Source of the DNA: Fagopyrum homotropicum
Lineage: Eukaryota; Streptophyta; Magnoliopsida; Caryophyllales; Polygonaceae
DNA: 64,000 nucleotides
Direction of reading: 5' to 3'
NCBI GenBank assembly: GCA_033239125.1
Contig: BSWB01000006.1
Location: 35,022,001 to 35,086,000 of the forward strand
Every line of letters begins with the position of its first letter. Within the stretch, counting starts at the first letter, position 1. Both the position numbers and the translations under genes were made by a program. The notes under the pieces are model-generated. The model was given only the letters and a program-made list of their open reading frames with translations, searched no databases and was not told where the DNA came from. This document shows positions 44,999 to 55,521 of the stretch, piece after piece.

Positions 44999-46555
44999 AT
45001 GGATTTTGTAAGGAGAATGTCAGGAAGGATAAAAGAGAAGAAGGGAGAGCAAAATAAGAAAAGAAAGGGCAACCCCTCCACCTCTAGGGCACCACCACCC
45101 TCATCTCCTTCACTACCATCTTCACCTTCACCTCCATCTTCACCTCCTCACCGTAGCATCCCAACCATACATGAGAACCATCTTGACGCACTTGACCGGA
45201 TCAAGGAGAGGGCAGTGATTGGCCCTAGGTATTTGTTGTTGGAGGATCTACATCCTCTCAACATAGTTGATGACCTTACATGGCTCTTGGATAGAGCCGG
45301 ATTGCTTGTCTTCACGAACATTCGTGAAGACGCCTATGAGGAGATCACCCGGGAGGTTGTGACGTCTTTCGAGCACAGCCACGTCGATAGGACCGTCTCT
45401 TTCTGCCTCATGGAAAAAGACTATCATTTGAGTATTGTTGAGTTTGGGACCATTTTCGGGTTCCATGAGACCTACAATGGTCGATTTCCGAGTAGAGTTT
45501 ACCCCAAGAATTTTTGGGAGGAAGTAGCTATGGTTTACGCCGACGAGGACCGTTGGCAACCCGCCGATACCAAGGCTAGATTGATGTACCATCTAGCCTT
45601 GAAGATAGCACACCGCGTTCTTTCGGAGTGTCTCTTTCCTAGGACGGAGACGCCCCAAAAGATCAAGACGGATGAGCTATTCTTGCTCTATAGCATGCTA
45701 TACGGTCGCCGTGCAGATTGTGCTACTCTTTTGGCGGCTACGATGAGTAAACTCAAGAATAAGAAGGGGAACATTGGATATGGTGGGATAGTGACCCACA
45801 TTGCTAGGAGTTTCGGTGTAGATTTTTCTGCTTGCACCCGCATACCGGCCGTTCCTTTAGGGCTACACGCATTCATGGTTAGGGGACTCATCTTCCCCAC
45901 ACATGGAGGTCCGCCCTATACGGGCATGCCTTGGGAGACTAGGACGGGTAGGGGGATAGAGTGGCTGCCGGAGTACTCCATTATGGCGGGACGCCATAAT
46001 TGGAAGGAGACGTTCGCTGCGATGCATGCGAACAGTATAGTAGCTCCCCCTTACGTCCCACCGCCGGTTGTAGAGGAGGATATGGGAGATCAGTTCGAGA
46101 GTGGAGGAGGAGCGGAGCATGAGTTTGGTACGTTTCCGGACCAGCCGGAGGCGGCCCCAGATGTACCTCGACGCTCTCCACGTCCAGCTAGAGCCTCAGG
46201 CTCGTCATCTCGCCGCGCTAGCGTGAGTGAGAGGCCCACGTGGATGGCCACACCTCCCACATGGTATTCCACCCCACCTCCTTGGTCCACGGAGCAGCCA
46301 GCAGCACCACCACCACCAGCACCAGCACCATCCGATGCCCCATCATGGTACAGTCACGCCCCGGGATGGTACGAGCATATGCCGGATTGGGCTACCGGAC
46401 TTTCAGAGAGAGTAGGAGCGCTAGAGATCCGGGCGGATGCTAGAGACGGACGCTTAGACGACCTTGACCACATGATGAGGGACGTCTACCGCCAGCAGTT
46501 TGGGCGGTTCTATGATCCGAGTTTCTCTCCATTCCCACCTCCGCCGGCGCCATAG
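44999..46555 (+). CDS. ORFX of element II (Athila-type extra ORF after pol)
   Basis: 518 residues, intact. Basic N-terminus (MDFVRRMSGRIKEKKGEQ), Ser/Pro-rich stretch to about residue 55, then a globular region of about 280 residues sharing a pattern with family A ORFX: PRYLLLEDL, KNFWEEVAM, DRWQPADTKAR, AHRVLSECL, KGNIGYGGIVTHIA and GMPWE. The C-terminal third is Pro/Trp/Tyr-rich (repeated PTWYSTPPPW-like phrases) with a Ser/Arg-rich patch and ends in PPPPAP. No signal peptide or hydrophobic membrane segment, so an envelope role is not supported. Probably ATHILA ORF-1-like; the function is not known. Confidence 0.85.
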   Translation: MDFVRRMSGRIKEKKGEQNKKRKGNPSTSRAPPPSSPSLPSSPSPPSSPPHRSIPTIHENHLDALDRIKERAVIGPRYLLLEDLHPLNIVDDLTWLLDRAGLLVFTNIREDAYEEITREVVTSFEHSHVDRTVSFCLMEKDYHLSIVEFGTIFGFHETYNGRFPSRVYPKNFWEEVAMVYADEDRWQPADTKARLMYHLALKIAHRVLSECLFPRTETPQKIKTDELFLLYSMLYGRRADCATLLAATMSKLKNKKGNIGYGGIVTHIARSFGVDFSACTRIPAVPLGLHAFMVRGLIFPTHGGPPYTGMPWETRTGRGIEWLPEYSIMAGRHNWKETFAAMHANSIVAPPYVPPPVVEEDMGDQFESGGGAEHEFGTFPDQPEAAPDVPRRSPRPARASGSSSRRASVSERPTWMATPPTWYSTPPPWSTEQPAAPPPPAPAPSDAPSWYSHAPGWYEHMPDWATGLSERVGALEIRADARDGRLDDLDHMMRDVYRQQFGRFYDPSFSPFPPPPAP

Positions 46556-47903
46556 TGATTGATGCATGATCGTTCGTTTAGACATTCCCGCCACCATTTT
46601 GTGAGTTTCTTTTTCTTTTCTTCTTTTCTTTATTTCTTTTGAACATTAGGGACAATGTTCGTCCTAAGTATGGGGTGGGATGTACTAAAAAGTTTGTAAT
46701 AACTCTACTCTCTATGTTTGCTTTCATTCGAGACTATCGTTGCATATTCATTATGTGTTACACGTTTCCTTATTGCATTGCATGAAAAATAACTTGAAAA
46801 ACCCATAAAAATTTGAAAAATTTTGAAAATTTTGTGCTTCTAATGAATTGAGATGATTTCCATGATAATCACTACTTGTGAATTGAGTTTGATGACAATT
46901 GCATGCTTAAAAGGATTGTGAATTGAAAAGAATTTGAATGAATGAATTTCACCTCCTTTGCAAGTTTTATAATGTGAAAATGTTACCTAAATCATGATAG
47001 GAAATTGAAGTTGAAATCACGTTATAAGTTCCTATACTTCTTGTTGAAATGATTAAGGCAATTCAATACCTTCTTTCTTCTTTCTTTGATCATCTAGCTC
47101 CTCATTTAAATATTAGCCTCTTTTACCTATCCGGGAATTTGGAGAAGTGAATGAGAAAAAGGCATGTTTGATGTGGGAGGGCCATGAGAGCAATTATTTG
47201 CAATCAATTGAATAGAAAGAAATTATAGGTTTGGGGAAGTCAATCATGACGATGAGTAACTCGGCACCATTCACATAGCCGGGTGTTTGTGTCTTGCCAA
47301 AGTCGGATTGAGCAATATTCCTAGCGGATTATGGTATGTGCGCTAAGGGTTTGAGGCATCTCTTGAAAAATTTGAGAAACGCCGATCTCCTAGGCTTCGG
47401 TTTTTATGCACCTCTATCCATAACTCCAAAAGTAAAGTCGAAAAATGAAAAGAAGAGAGTGAAGCTCTAAGTTGAAGTGTTGCGGGAACCACATAAGAAG
47501 AAGAAGGTAGTTGTCCACTTTCCCGGATTTATGCACCACTTTCCCTTAAAGTTTTCCCTTCCCTTCCATATTCTAGACCTTTTCTTTGAAAGTCCTTAAG
47601 ATCAAAAGAAGATTATATGACTTGGTGATCTAAATCGAAGTTTCTTGTGATTGATTTTAATAATGTTTGAAGGTTATAATGCTTGTTTAGAAGTTAAGTT
47701 GGTTCATGAATTTTCTTTGCCTTTTACTCTTTGATTGAGTGTGTGAAAGTTTGATAAACGATTGAAGCAAGGTTTGAGAATGATCTATTCTTTAGAAGTC
47801 ATATTCATCCAAAAGAAGGAACACATATTTCATCCTAACTCTTGTTTAAAGCTTTTTGAAAGACCTTGCTTAGGGACAAGCAAGTGTTAAGTATGGGGTT
47901 ATT
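46556..47903 (+). other. Element II 3' untranslated region and polypurine tract
   Basis: No gene. AAGTATGGGGT occurs twice: at 46666-46676 after a stem-loop near 46646-46664, and at about 47889-47899 just before the LTR, after a hairpin (47865-47884). A block at 47227-47418 is conserved in the 3' UTR of family A although most flanking sequence is not. Confidence 0.75.
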
Positions 47904-49780
47904 TGTTAGCATGAAATATTGTGATATTTTAGGCACGTTTTCTAAACGTATTTGATTCATATTGATAGTCTTTGATTGAACTTTGTGCATATGTGAGCTA
48001 GTATTACCTATATTGTCGATATGGATGTCTACACTAGTTCTATGTTGATTATAGGTGATTTGGAGCTATTTCCGAACGGAATCGAACAAAGGAGAGTTGA
48101 GTTGATATGTCCATGGATTGAGGACATTCTTTGGAAGCAAATTGGAGTTTTAGCTTGAGGAATGCACGAGTTTAGGGAAGAATCACGTTCTTGCCCTAAA
48201 CCACGCTCTAAATTATGACCGTATTATGTTCCACGTTCAATTCCACGACCGTGGATTTGGAGTCAGAAATTCATGTTGATTCCAGAGGATTACACGGCCG
48301 TGGAACATATGTTGCAAACCGTATTTGTTTCCACGCTCTAAATTACGGTCGTGGAACACTTCCACGACCGTGATCTTGGCGAATCTTTTCGCCACACTTT
48401 GAAGCCACGATCTTTTAAAGATTGGGCCGGGCCGACATTCTACCCTGCACTATAAAAAGACGGACGAAGCAAGAATCCGGGACCCCGCTTACCCTCATTC
48501 ATCATCGTTGACCCCGCTTACCCTCATTCATCATCGTTGACCCCGCTTACCCTCATTCATCATCGTTGACGCCCGCTTACCCTCATTCATCATCGTTGAC
48601 GCCCGCTTACCCTCATTCATCATCGTTTAGGACCGCTTAGACACGCTTACACTTCGCTTAGCCTTGCTTGGAAGCATTGACATCTCTTTGGGAGATCGAA
48701 GTTCGTGTTTGGCAATTCCTCTAATCTCGCACTTTTGGTGGAGATTGCTGTTGAGATCTCCGGATTGGCGGAAGATCGAAGTTCTTGGAAGATTTTGCAA
48801 GAAGATCTCTTTTCTTGATTAGGTTTGATTTGGAAAACGGATTGACATCCCGTTTTCTCTTCTTTCCTAAGGTGGTGATTGTTTGTTTTACTTTGAATCT
48901 TTTGACATTACTTGTTCTCTTTGTGACTTTGAGATTGAATTGAAGATTATTGAAAGTTCTTGAAAGTTTTCATCTTTTTATCTTTTAATTCTTGAATTGA
49001 TATCAACATGACTGTTATTGGCTAAAAACCCTTAACAATTCTAAGGTGAAGGGTTGATAGTTGTGGCTTAGATGATGATAGATCGATCGAAAACAGATTA
49101 GACCCTGAGAGTTAGAGAGACTCGCCGATAACCCTAAATTACGGTCTGTTCTTGAGTCCACGGCCGTGGAACCTCAAGAACTAACCGTGATTTCCCTTAA
49201 GTCTACGAACCTGCTTTTACTTTAATCTAAAGTTAAAGATTTGCTTTAGCTTAGTTTAGACTTGTCTTTTCTAGGTGGTAGTGAAGCCTCAACAACCTCT
49301 ACCTCGATTGTGAGTGTCACAACCTCAATCGGTTAAGTTAGTCTTGATCCTTGGGTTATAAGTTTGGGTATTTGACACTAATTCTCATCTCTATAATCCT
49401 TCTATATTGAGCCTCAACAACCTGTATAGAGAGTGCCTTGTAGGTGAGTTATATAAGGTTTTTGGAACTTCACCGTACGATTACCTTACATTAGTATACC
49501 TTTGCATATCTCAACTCTGTCTTTACATCATTAAGTATATCTTGAATCGATTGCCACAGCTGGATACCTGGATCTTTAGGATTGTTGTTTTCCCAATATT
49601 TGCAAAACTCCCATATTTACTTGCTTGATAATCTGCAATCGAGTTCGTTCCCCCCAAATCCCTGTGTTCGATACTCTGGAATTCTTGCTTAACTACGTCG
49701 ATCCGTACACTGCGGGTTCGCTGCTTGATTCTAGTTTTATAAAATTAAAACTTATTTGCACACACCTCTAGGGGCGAACA
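47904..49780 (+). repeat. Element II 3' LTR
   Basis: Same length as the 5' LTR; differences seen by eye include the palindrome at about 49160, intact here (CCACGGCCGTGG) but mutated in the 5' LTR. Followed by TSD AGCAG. Confidence 0.96.
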
Positions 49781-49785
49781 AGCAG

Positions 49786-50234
49786 CTGCACCAGCTGAGG
49801 AGGATGAGGTAAAGGAGGAGACTACTGATGATGACAGGGATGGTGGAGTTCCTATGGATACAGAGACCGATACTGCTGGGACGAGTGTGCCGGTCATTGA
49901 CTTAGACGATGATGATACTGAGACCACGCCGGCTGCATCACCAGTCCGACCTGCTAGGCGTAGGGTACGCCGACAGAGAGACCTAGAGGCTCACCGTCGG
50001 ATCGATGATCTGACGGATCAGATGATAGACTCTTATGCTGCCCTTATTGTGGACATCGATGAGAGATTTGCCGCCCATCACCGAGAGCTCGACCGCATGA
50101 CTCATCAGATGCTAGAGAGCCAGCATTATCAGCGTCGGATGATGGAGATCCAGTTTCAGCAGACTATGGGTTATCCGTTTGACCCATCCCAGTATCCCTA
50201 CATGCCACCACCACCACCGGATCAGGATTATTGA
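49786..50234 (+). pseudogene. ORFX of element I, C-terminal part
   Basis: Continues 35381-36347 after the target duplication. Acidic region (EEDE, DDDDTE), Arg-rich patch RPARRRVRRQRD resembling a nuclear localisation signal, a helical segment (RIDDLTDQMIDSY to MMEIQFQQ) and the tail GYPFDPSQYPYMPPPPPDQDY less its last residue. The ending is shared with III and IV. Confidence 0.88.
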
Positions 50235-51686
50235 GAGCTTGTAGGACTTTCTTTCTTATTTATTATGCAGCTCAGCTTTATGTCTGGTGAGTACTTTATT
50301 TTCTTTAGACTTATTCTGACCCACTGGGACAGTGTGTCCCAAGTATGGGGTGTTTATGTATTTGATTGACTTATGTGATGTATGACTCGACATTATCAGA
50401 TATTTATGCTTTATTTTGCTTCTATGGTTTTATCTGAGATTACATGCATGCATACAGGTTATTTGATTGAGGAAAACGTCAAAAACTGGTTTAGAAAAAA
50501 ATATTTTGACCTCGACCGGGACAGTTCTGGCCGAACGAGGTGCTTCACCTCGGTTGACCTAGAACAACTCGACCGAGGTGGTTTAACTGAGAGTTTTCGA
50601 AACGATTTTTTTGTGCTTCTTATCTGGATATGATCTCAGTGAAGATCTTGTTGCTGACTGGTTTTGAAATCTTTATGTGTTTGAAAGGTTTTATAATATG
50701 TTTAAGTTGCCTAAATGCTTTGTTTGAAATTTTTGGCATGTTTAATACTTTGTTTTTATCCAAATTATGTTGAATTTGAAGGTTGACACCACATTATGAG
50801 TTCTCTCACTTTCTTCCTGGAAAGAGCAAGGCAATTCATTCTACTCTCTTCTTCTTCTTGATCATGCTTAGCCCCTCATATACATTTTTGCCTCCCTTTA
50901 CCTATCCGGGAATTTGGAAGCAAGCAAAGTGGTGAAAGCAAGTGAAGTAAAAGTTGAGAAGTTGGCTGGAAGTGAAAGTGTTAGAAAGCAATAAATAGGT
51001 TTGGGGAAGTCAATCATGATGATGAGTAACTCGGCACCATTCACATAGCCGGGTGTTTGTGTCTTGCCAAAGTCGGATTGAGCGATATTCCTAACGGGTC
51101 ATGGTATGTGCATCAAGGGTTTGATGCATCTCAAGAAATTGATGATTGCTGATTTCCTAGGCTTCGGTTATTGTGCACCTCTGTCCATGCATCCCAAAAA
51201 GTTAAGTAAAAAAGAAAAAGTGTGAAATAAGCAAAGCTTATTGGTGGAAGATGTTGAAAGTCAAAGTGAAAGTGAAGTATATCCTTTTCCCGGATTCTAG
51301 CACCACATTACCTTACATGCATCCCTACCCTACACGTTTCTTGACCTTTCTTTTGGGAAGCCCTTGAGACCTCGAGCTTGTTGATTGACTTAGTGGTTTA
51401 AACTGGATTATACATAATTAATTTCGATGATTACGATTTATTATGCATTCTACGATTTTATGAAAAGATGAACAACTTTCTCATATTTATAAAATGTTTT
51501 GATCATATTTTGATTTTAAATTCCATGAAGTATTTATTCTCTTAGAGTGATCTATGATTGTAGCACACCATAAAAATGTTTTTGGAAGACTTTTTCATTG
51601 ATCTTTATGACTTATAATCCATTCTATCTTGTATTTTATATGCGGAACTTGCTTGGAGACAAGCAAGGGATAAGTATGGGGTATTT
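50235..51686 (+). other. Element I 3' untranslated region and polypurine tract
   Basis: Hairpin GGGACAGTGTGTCCC (50326-50340) followed by AAGTATGGGGT (50341-50351); family A palindrome cluster 50508-50585; block conserved with element II at about 50997-51190; hairpin 51648-51667; AAGTATGGGGT again just before the LTR (51672-51682). No gene seen. Confidence 0.75.
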
Positions 51687-53439
51687 TGATAGCATGAATT
51701 ATTGTCTATATTTTGGGGTTTGTTTAGACGTTTTATCTTCAATAATCTGCATGTTTGTATGTATATTATGTGATTATATTACCATTTCATCTACCTTTGC
51801 GGGAATCGAGGTCTACACCTAGTTTTGTTGTAATCGTAGGTAAAATGGCACGTTTTGCATCAAAAAGGAGCAAAAGGAGCTATGGAGTCATTGGAGCTAC
51901 ATTCAGGAACTTAAGGAAACATCCAGGAAGCATGGCAATGGATTAGAGATTCACTTTGGACCAGATTTGAGAGATTTCACATTCAGTTGTGACTCACCTC
52001 GGTTGACTACAAAGTCACCTCGACCGAGGTGATCCAGAGAAGTCGACTCGACCGAGGCGAACACCTGGGACGCGGCGAGAATATTTTATTCTTGGCTGAG
52101 ATCTTTTATCTTTGGAAAGAGGATCTTATATTTTTAGGCTGGGTTCCTGGAAGGAAGAAGATAAGATAGACCATATATTTTACCTATTTTTATGGGAAGA
52201 GATCTTTCTAAGATATCTTATCTTTGGAGAGTAATTTTCCTATAAAAAGGGTTGGATTTTTCACAAAACTATATCATGCTATACCACCGATTGTGTTTTA
52301 TACACCGCTGCAGCCATACTCCAGTTGGGAGATTCGAAGAACCTTTTTGAAGGTTGAAGGAAGCAAGTCTATAGCTTTAATAGCTTTTGAAGGGTTTTTG
52401 TAAGATCATCTTATATTTCCTTCCTCTTTGTTGATTGTCTTGTTGGATTTCTATCCAGTGAACGCTTGTTGGTTTGATAATTGATTCAGTTATTGAAGCC
52501 TTTCTCTTAAGGTTTTCTTGTTCAATTATTCTCTTTCTTCCCATACATTTGATTAATACTTTCATGATGATGAGTGGCTAATCACTTTGTGTGATTCTAG
52601 GGTGATTGGCTGAAAGTTGTGGGAAAAACAATGATAGAATAATCTTAATCACAGTAGGACCCTGAAAGTTCGAGTATTTACCTTAACCTTAAGCATCTCG
52701 CTCAGTCGATGAACATCTCGGCCGGGGTGGAATTTGGCTGACCGAGGTGACTTATCTGATCCGAAACTGAGAGTTAAGTGTTAGAGTTTGCCAAATCCTA
52801 TTCTTATTACACCTTTCCTGGTTCAATGCAAGCTTAGGATGAGACTTACCCGGTAATTCCTTTGTTTGTTTACCTAAGATCATAAGTGTAGGTAATAAAG
52901 GTTTATCCTTTATTGGGGTTTGAGTGTGCTTCCATCCCATCTTTGTGAGTTAGCCTGAGACTTACCCGGTAAAGGTTGATTCTATTCCCTTAGATGGTGT
53001 GTTAGTTTGAGGATATAGTTCTTTATCTTAATTCCTTGAGACTTACCCGGTAATAGGAGTTACGGTTTGGGATTAGTGAGTAGTGAGACTTACCCGGTGA
53101 TCTATTCCACTTTAGTAACACCTTCCCTTTGCAAAAACCTCAACTTTTTCCGCTTATCTTTAGATCTTGAGTTGGAACCACAACTAGATGCTTTAATCCC
53201 TAGAATTGCATATTTCCTTTATTGACTTTTATCATCTTTGATTGTTTTAATTGCTTTGTGGTTAGTAATTGCTAAAGCTTACCTATTCCGACTTTGTTTC
53301 ACTAAGTCCATGTGATCGACCCCTGGAATTCCTTGCTTTTTACTACGATTGACCCGTACACTACGGGTTCGCATCCTTGTTTTAAGCTTACATCTAGGGT
53401 TATAAATTTAAAGCTTGCACACACCGTTTGGAGCGAGCA
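51687..53439 (+). repeat. Element I 3' LTR
   Basis: TGATAGCATG...GGAGCGAGCA, 1753 bp, followed by TSD AATAC. The last bases carry one change from GAACA. Palindromes and TATA box as in the 5' LTR. Confidence 0.95.
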
Positions 53440-53444
53440 AATAC

Positions 53445-54099
53445 ATCCCAGGAACAACACTGGAAGGGCAGAGTTCGAGAATTTGAGAAGACGGAGTTTG
53501 ACTGAGACACATCTCGGTTGTTGTCACAGCACCTCGATCGAGATGATTCTTGAGCAACCGAGGCGACTAGGGTTACTGAAGATCCATCTCGGTCCGTACC
53601 ACCTCGGTCCGGTCGAGACCATCTCGACCGAGGTGACAGCATTTTCAGAAAAGGGTATAAAAGGGGGATCGATTTCTCTCTCTTCCCTCTCTCACCTTCT
53701 CGACCGCGGCGTCCCAATTCATCTCGCTCCCCGATTCTCGATCGTTTTCGACGATTCTTGCTTCCAAGCTGCAAGGAAAGAGTAGAGGATCGGTTTGCAA
53801 ATGCCAATCTACAACAAAAACGCTCTGAATCGACCAAATCTGGGGTAAATCGAAAAAAAAACCCTAATTCGTTCTTCTTCTACTGTTTCGATCAAATTGG
53901 GCTTTGGTTGCCCTTGCATTGTGTTGAAAAAGGCTTAAGTACCCCATAGGAACAATTGGTAGTGATATTGGGCGAAAATAACTGGATTTCTGAGAGTTAA
54001 GATCGAACAGCCTTCTACCTCGGTCCAGTCGACCTGCGTCTCGACCGAGGTGTTCTTGAGATCTGACAACCAACCGAGGTGGTCTGACAATGAGGGAAA
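53445..54099 (+). promoter_or_regulatory. pol-ORFX spacer of element III, second part, with internal TATA box
   Basis: Palindrome cluster at about 53500-53638, TATA box GGGTATAAAAGG (53656-53663) and a last cluster at 54016-54085 before the ORFX ATG, 444 bp from the TATA box. The layout is as in element I. Confidence 0.6.
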
Positions 54100-55521
54100 A
54101 TGAGTTTTGATAGACAGCTGGTTCTTAGGGATGGATCCCCTTCTCCTTCTTCTTCTTCTCGCCGATCCATACCGGTGATCCATGAGCGTCACCGGGTAGA
54201 TTATGACCGCATTGATGCGCGTCCAGTGGTTGCACCGCGATTCCTTGATATCGCCTCTTTTGATTGCCTCTACGTAGATGATGATTTGAGGCGGATGATT
54301 GCTATGGTAGGGCTGGAGCAGTTTACTGAGATTAGAGCTTCAGCCTACCTTAAGCCGACTTTGGAGTTTGTGAGCTCCGTGACTTACTTGCCTATAGAGT
54401 GTGCCATCAAGTACCGGTTGCTGAACCGGAACTACTTAGTCCCGATGGATCATTGGAGGGAGATCTCTAGCTTCCCGACCCCCACAGTTTCTGATTTTCT
54501 TTCTCGAGCCGTGACTCGACAGTTCTGGGGCCAGATAGCTCACGTAGTTGAGCATGCTGATAGGTGGAGACCCGAAGACTCTAGGGAGCGCATCACCTTC
54601 CACCTCGCCTTCAGATTAGCCCACCGGATCTTTAACGAGACACTTCTGGCGCGTACTGAGATGCCCCAGAAGATTAGACAGGGGGAGTTGTTGAGTCTAT
54701 ACTGTATGGTCACCGGAGGAGTTCCTGACTTTGGAGTGATGTTGGCTGAGGATTTGCACAAGATAAAGGCAAAGGCGAAGGGAGATATCTGTTGTGGAGG
54801 GCTAGTGACTCACATCGTGAGTTACATGGACCTCGATCTGAGTGCTTGTACTATGGTGGCAACTGTCAAGCCGCTTGGATTGTAGGAGATGATCACGAGG
54901 AGTATCTTGGTTCCTCGTGGACTTACTACGCCATATGTGGCGGTGCCCTGGGAGCAGACTGCCCCTCAAGGTATTAGAAGGTCATCTCAGTTCTCAGTAT
55001 TTGGCCCTCAGTACTGGTACACTGCGTGGATTCCTCTTATTGAGGACGCTAGAGACGCAGCAGCAGCAGCCCAGGAGCAGGATGAGGAGGAGGCTGATGA
55101 GGAGGCTGATGAGGATGATGATGGCGGTGCTGCCATGGACACAGGGCCAGATACTACTGGCACTAGTATACCAGTCGTCGATCTAGACGACGAGGAGACG
55201 GAGGATGAGCCAGCTGCAGCACCAGCACGTCCTGCCAGGCGTAGAGTACGCAGGCAGAGGGATCCAGTCGCTCACCGCCGGATTGATGATTTGACGGATC
55301 AGATGATAGACTCCTACGCCGCTCTTACTGTTGATATTGGTGAGCGCCTTGATGACCATCGCCGAGAGATGGATAGCCGGATTCATCAGATGCTAGAGAG
55401 TCAGCACTATCAGCACCGGATGATGGAGATCCAGTTTCAGCATATGGTGGGATATCCATTCGACCCATCCTAGCATCCATACGTACCATATCCTCCACCA
55501 CCGTCAACAGATCAGGACTAG
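54100..55521 (+). pseudogene. ORFX of element III, two amber stops
   Basis: MSFDRQLVLRD start. Same domains as in I and IV (FTEIRASAYLKP, RQFWGQIAHV, ADRWRPEDS, KAKGDICCGG), acidic stretch, RPARRRVRRQRD patch and helical C-terminus. TAG at 54883-54885 and 55471-55473 stand where relatives have CAG. The frame otherwise stays open to the natural end at 55521 (STDQD tail). Confidence 0.85.

Larger units (their letters stand above)
36348..49780 (+). mobile_element. Element II: complete Athila-like gypsy element, family B
   Basis: 5' LTR 36348-38224 and 3' LTR 47904-49780, both 1877 bp, with about eight differences by eye. TSD AGCAG at 36343-36347 and 49781-49785. It has PBS, Gag, PR, RT, RNase H, INT, spacer with TATA box, ORFX, 3' UTR and PPT. 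It is the youngest of the three nested elements and the only one in the window with all pol domains. Confidence 0.96.
28135..53439 (+). mobile_element. Element I: Athila-like gypsy element, family A, INT-less, split by element II
   Basis: 5' LTR 28135-29892, 3' LTR 51687-53439, TSD AATAC (28130-28134 and 53440-53444) inside the pol-ORFX spacer of element III. Own body: 28135-36347 and 49786-53439. It carries Gag-PR-RT-RNase H but its integrase core has been removed. The LTRs differ at roughly 20-25 of about 1755 positions by eye, between elements III and II in age. Confidence 0.93.

Noticed and set aside
44999..46555. Envelope gene
   Set aside because: Position fits, but no signal peptide, furin-like site or transmembrane segment is visible.
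47904..49780. Solo LTR
   Set aside because: It pairs with the equal-length LTR at 36348-38224, and both outer edges carry AGCAG, so it is the 3' LTR of a full element.
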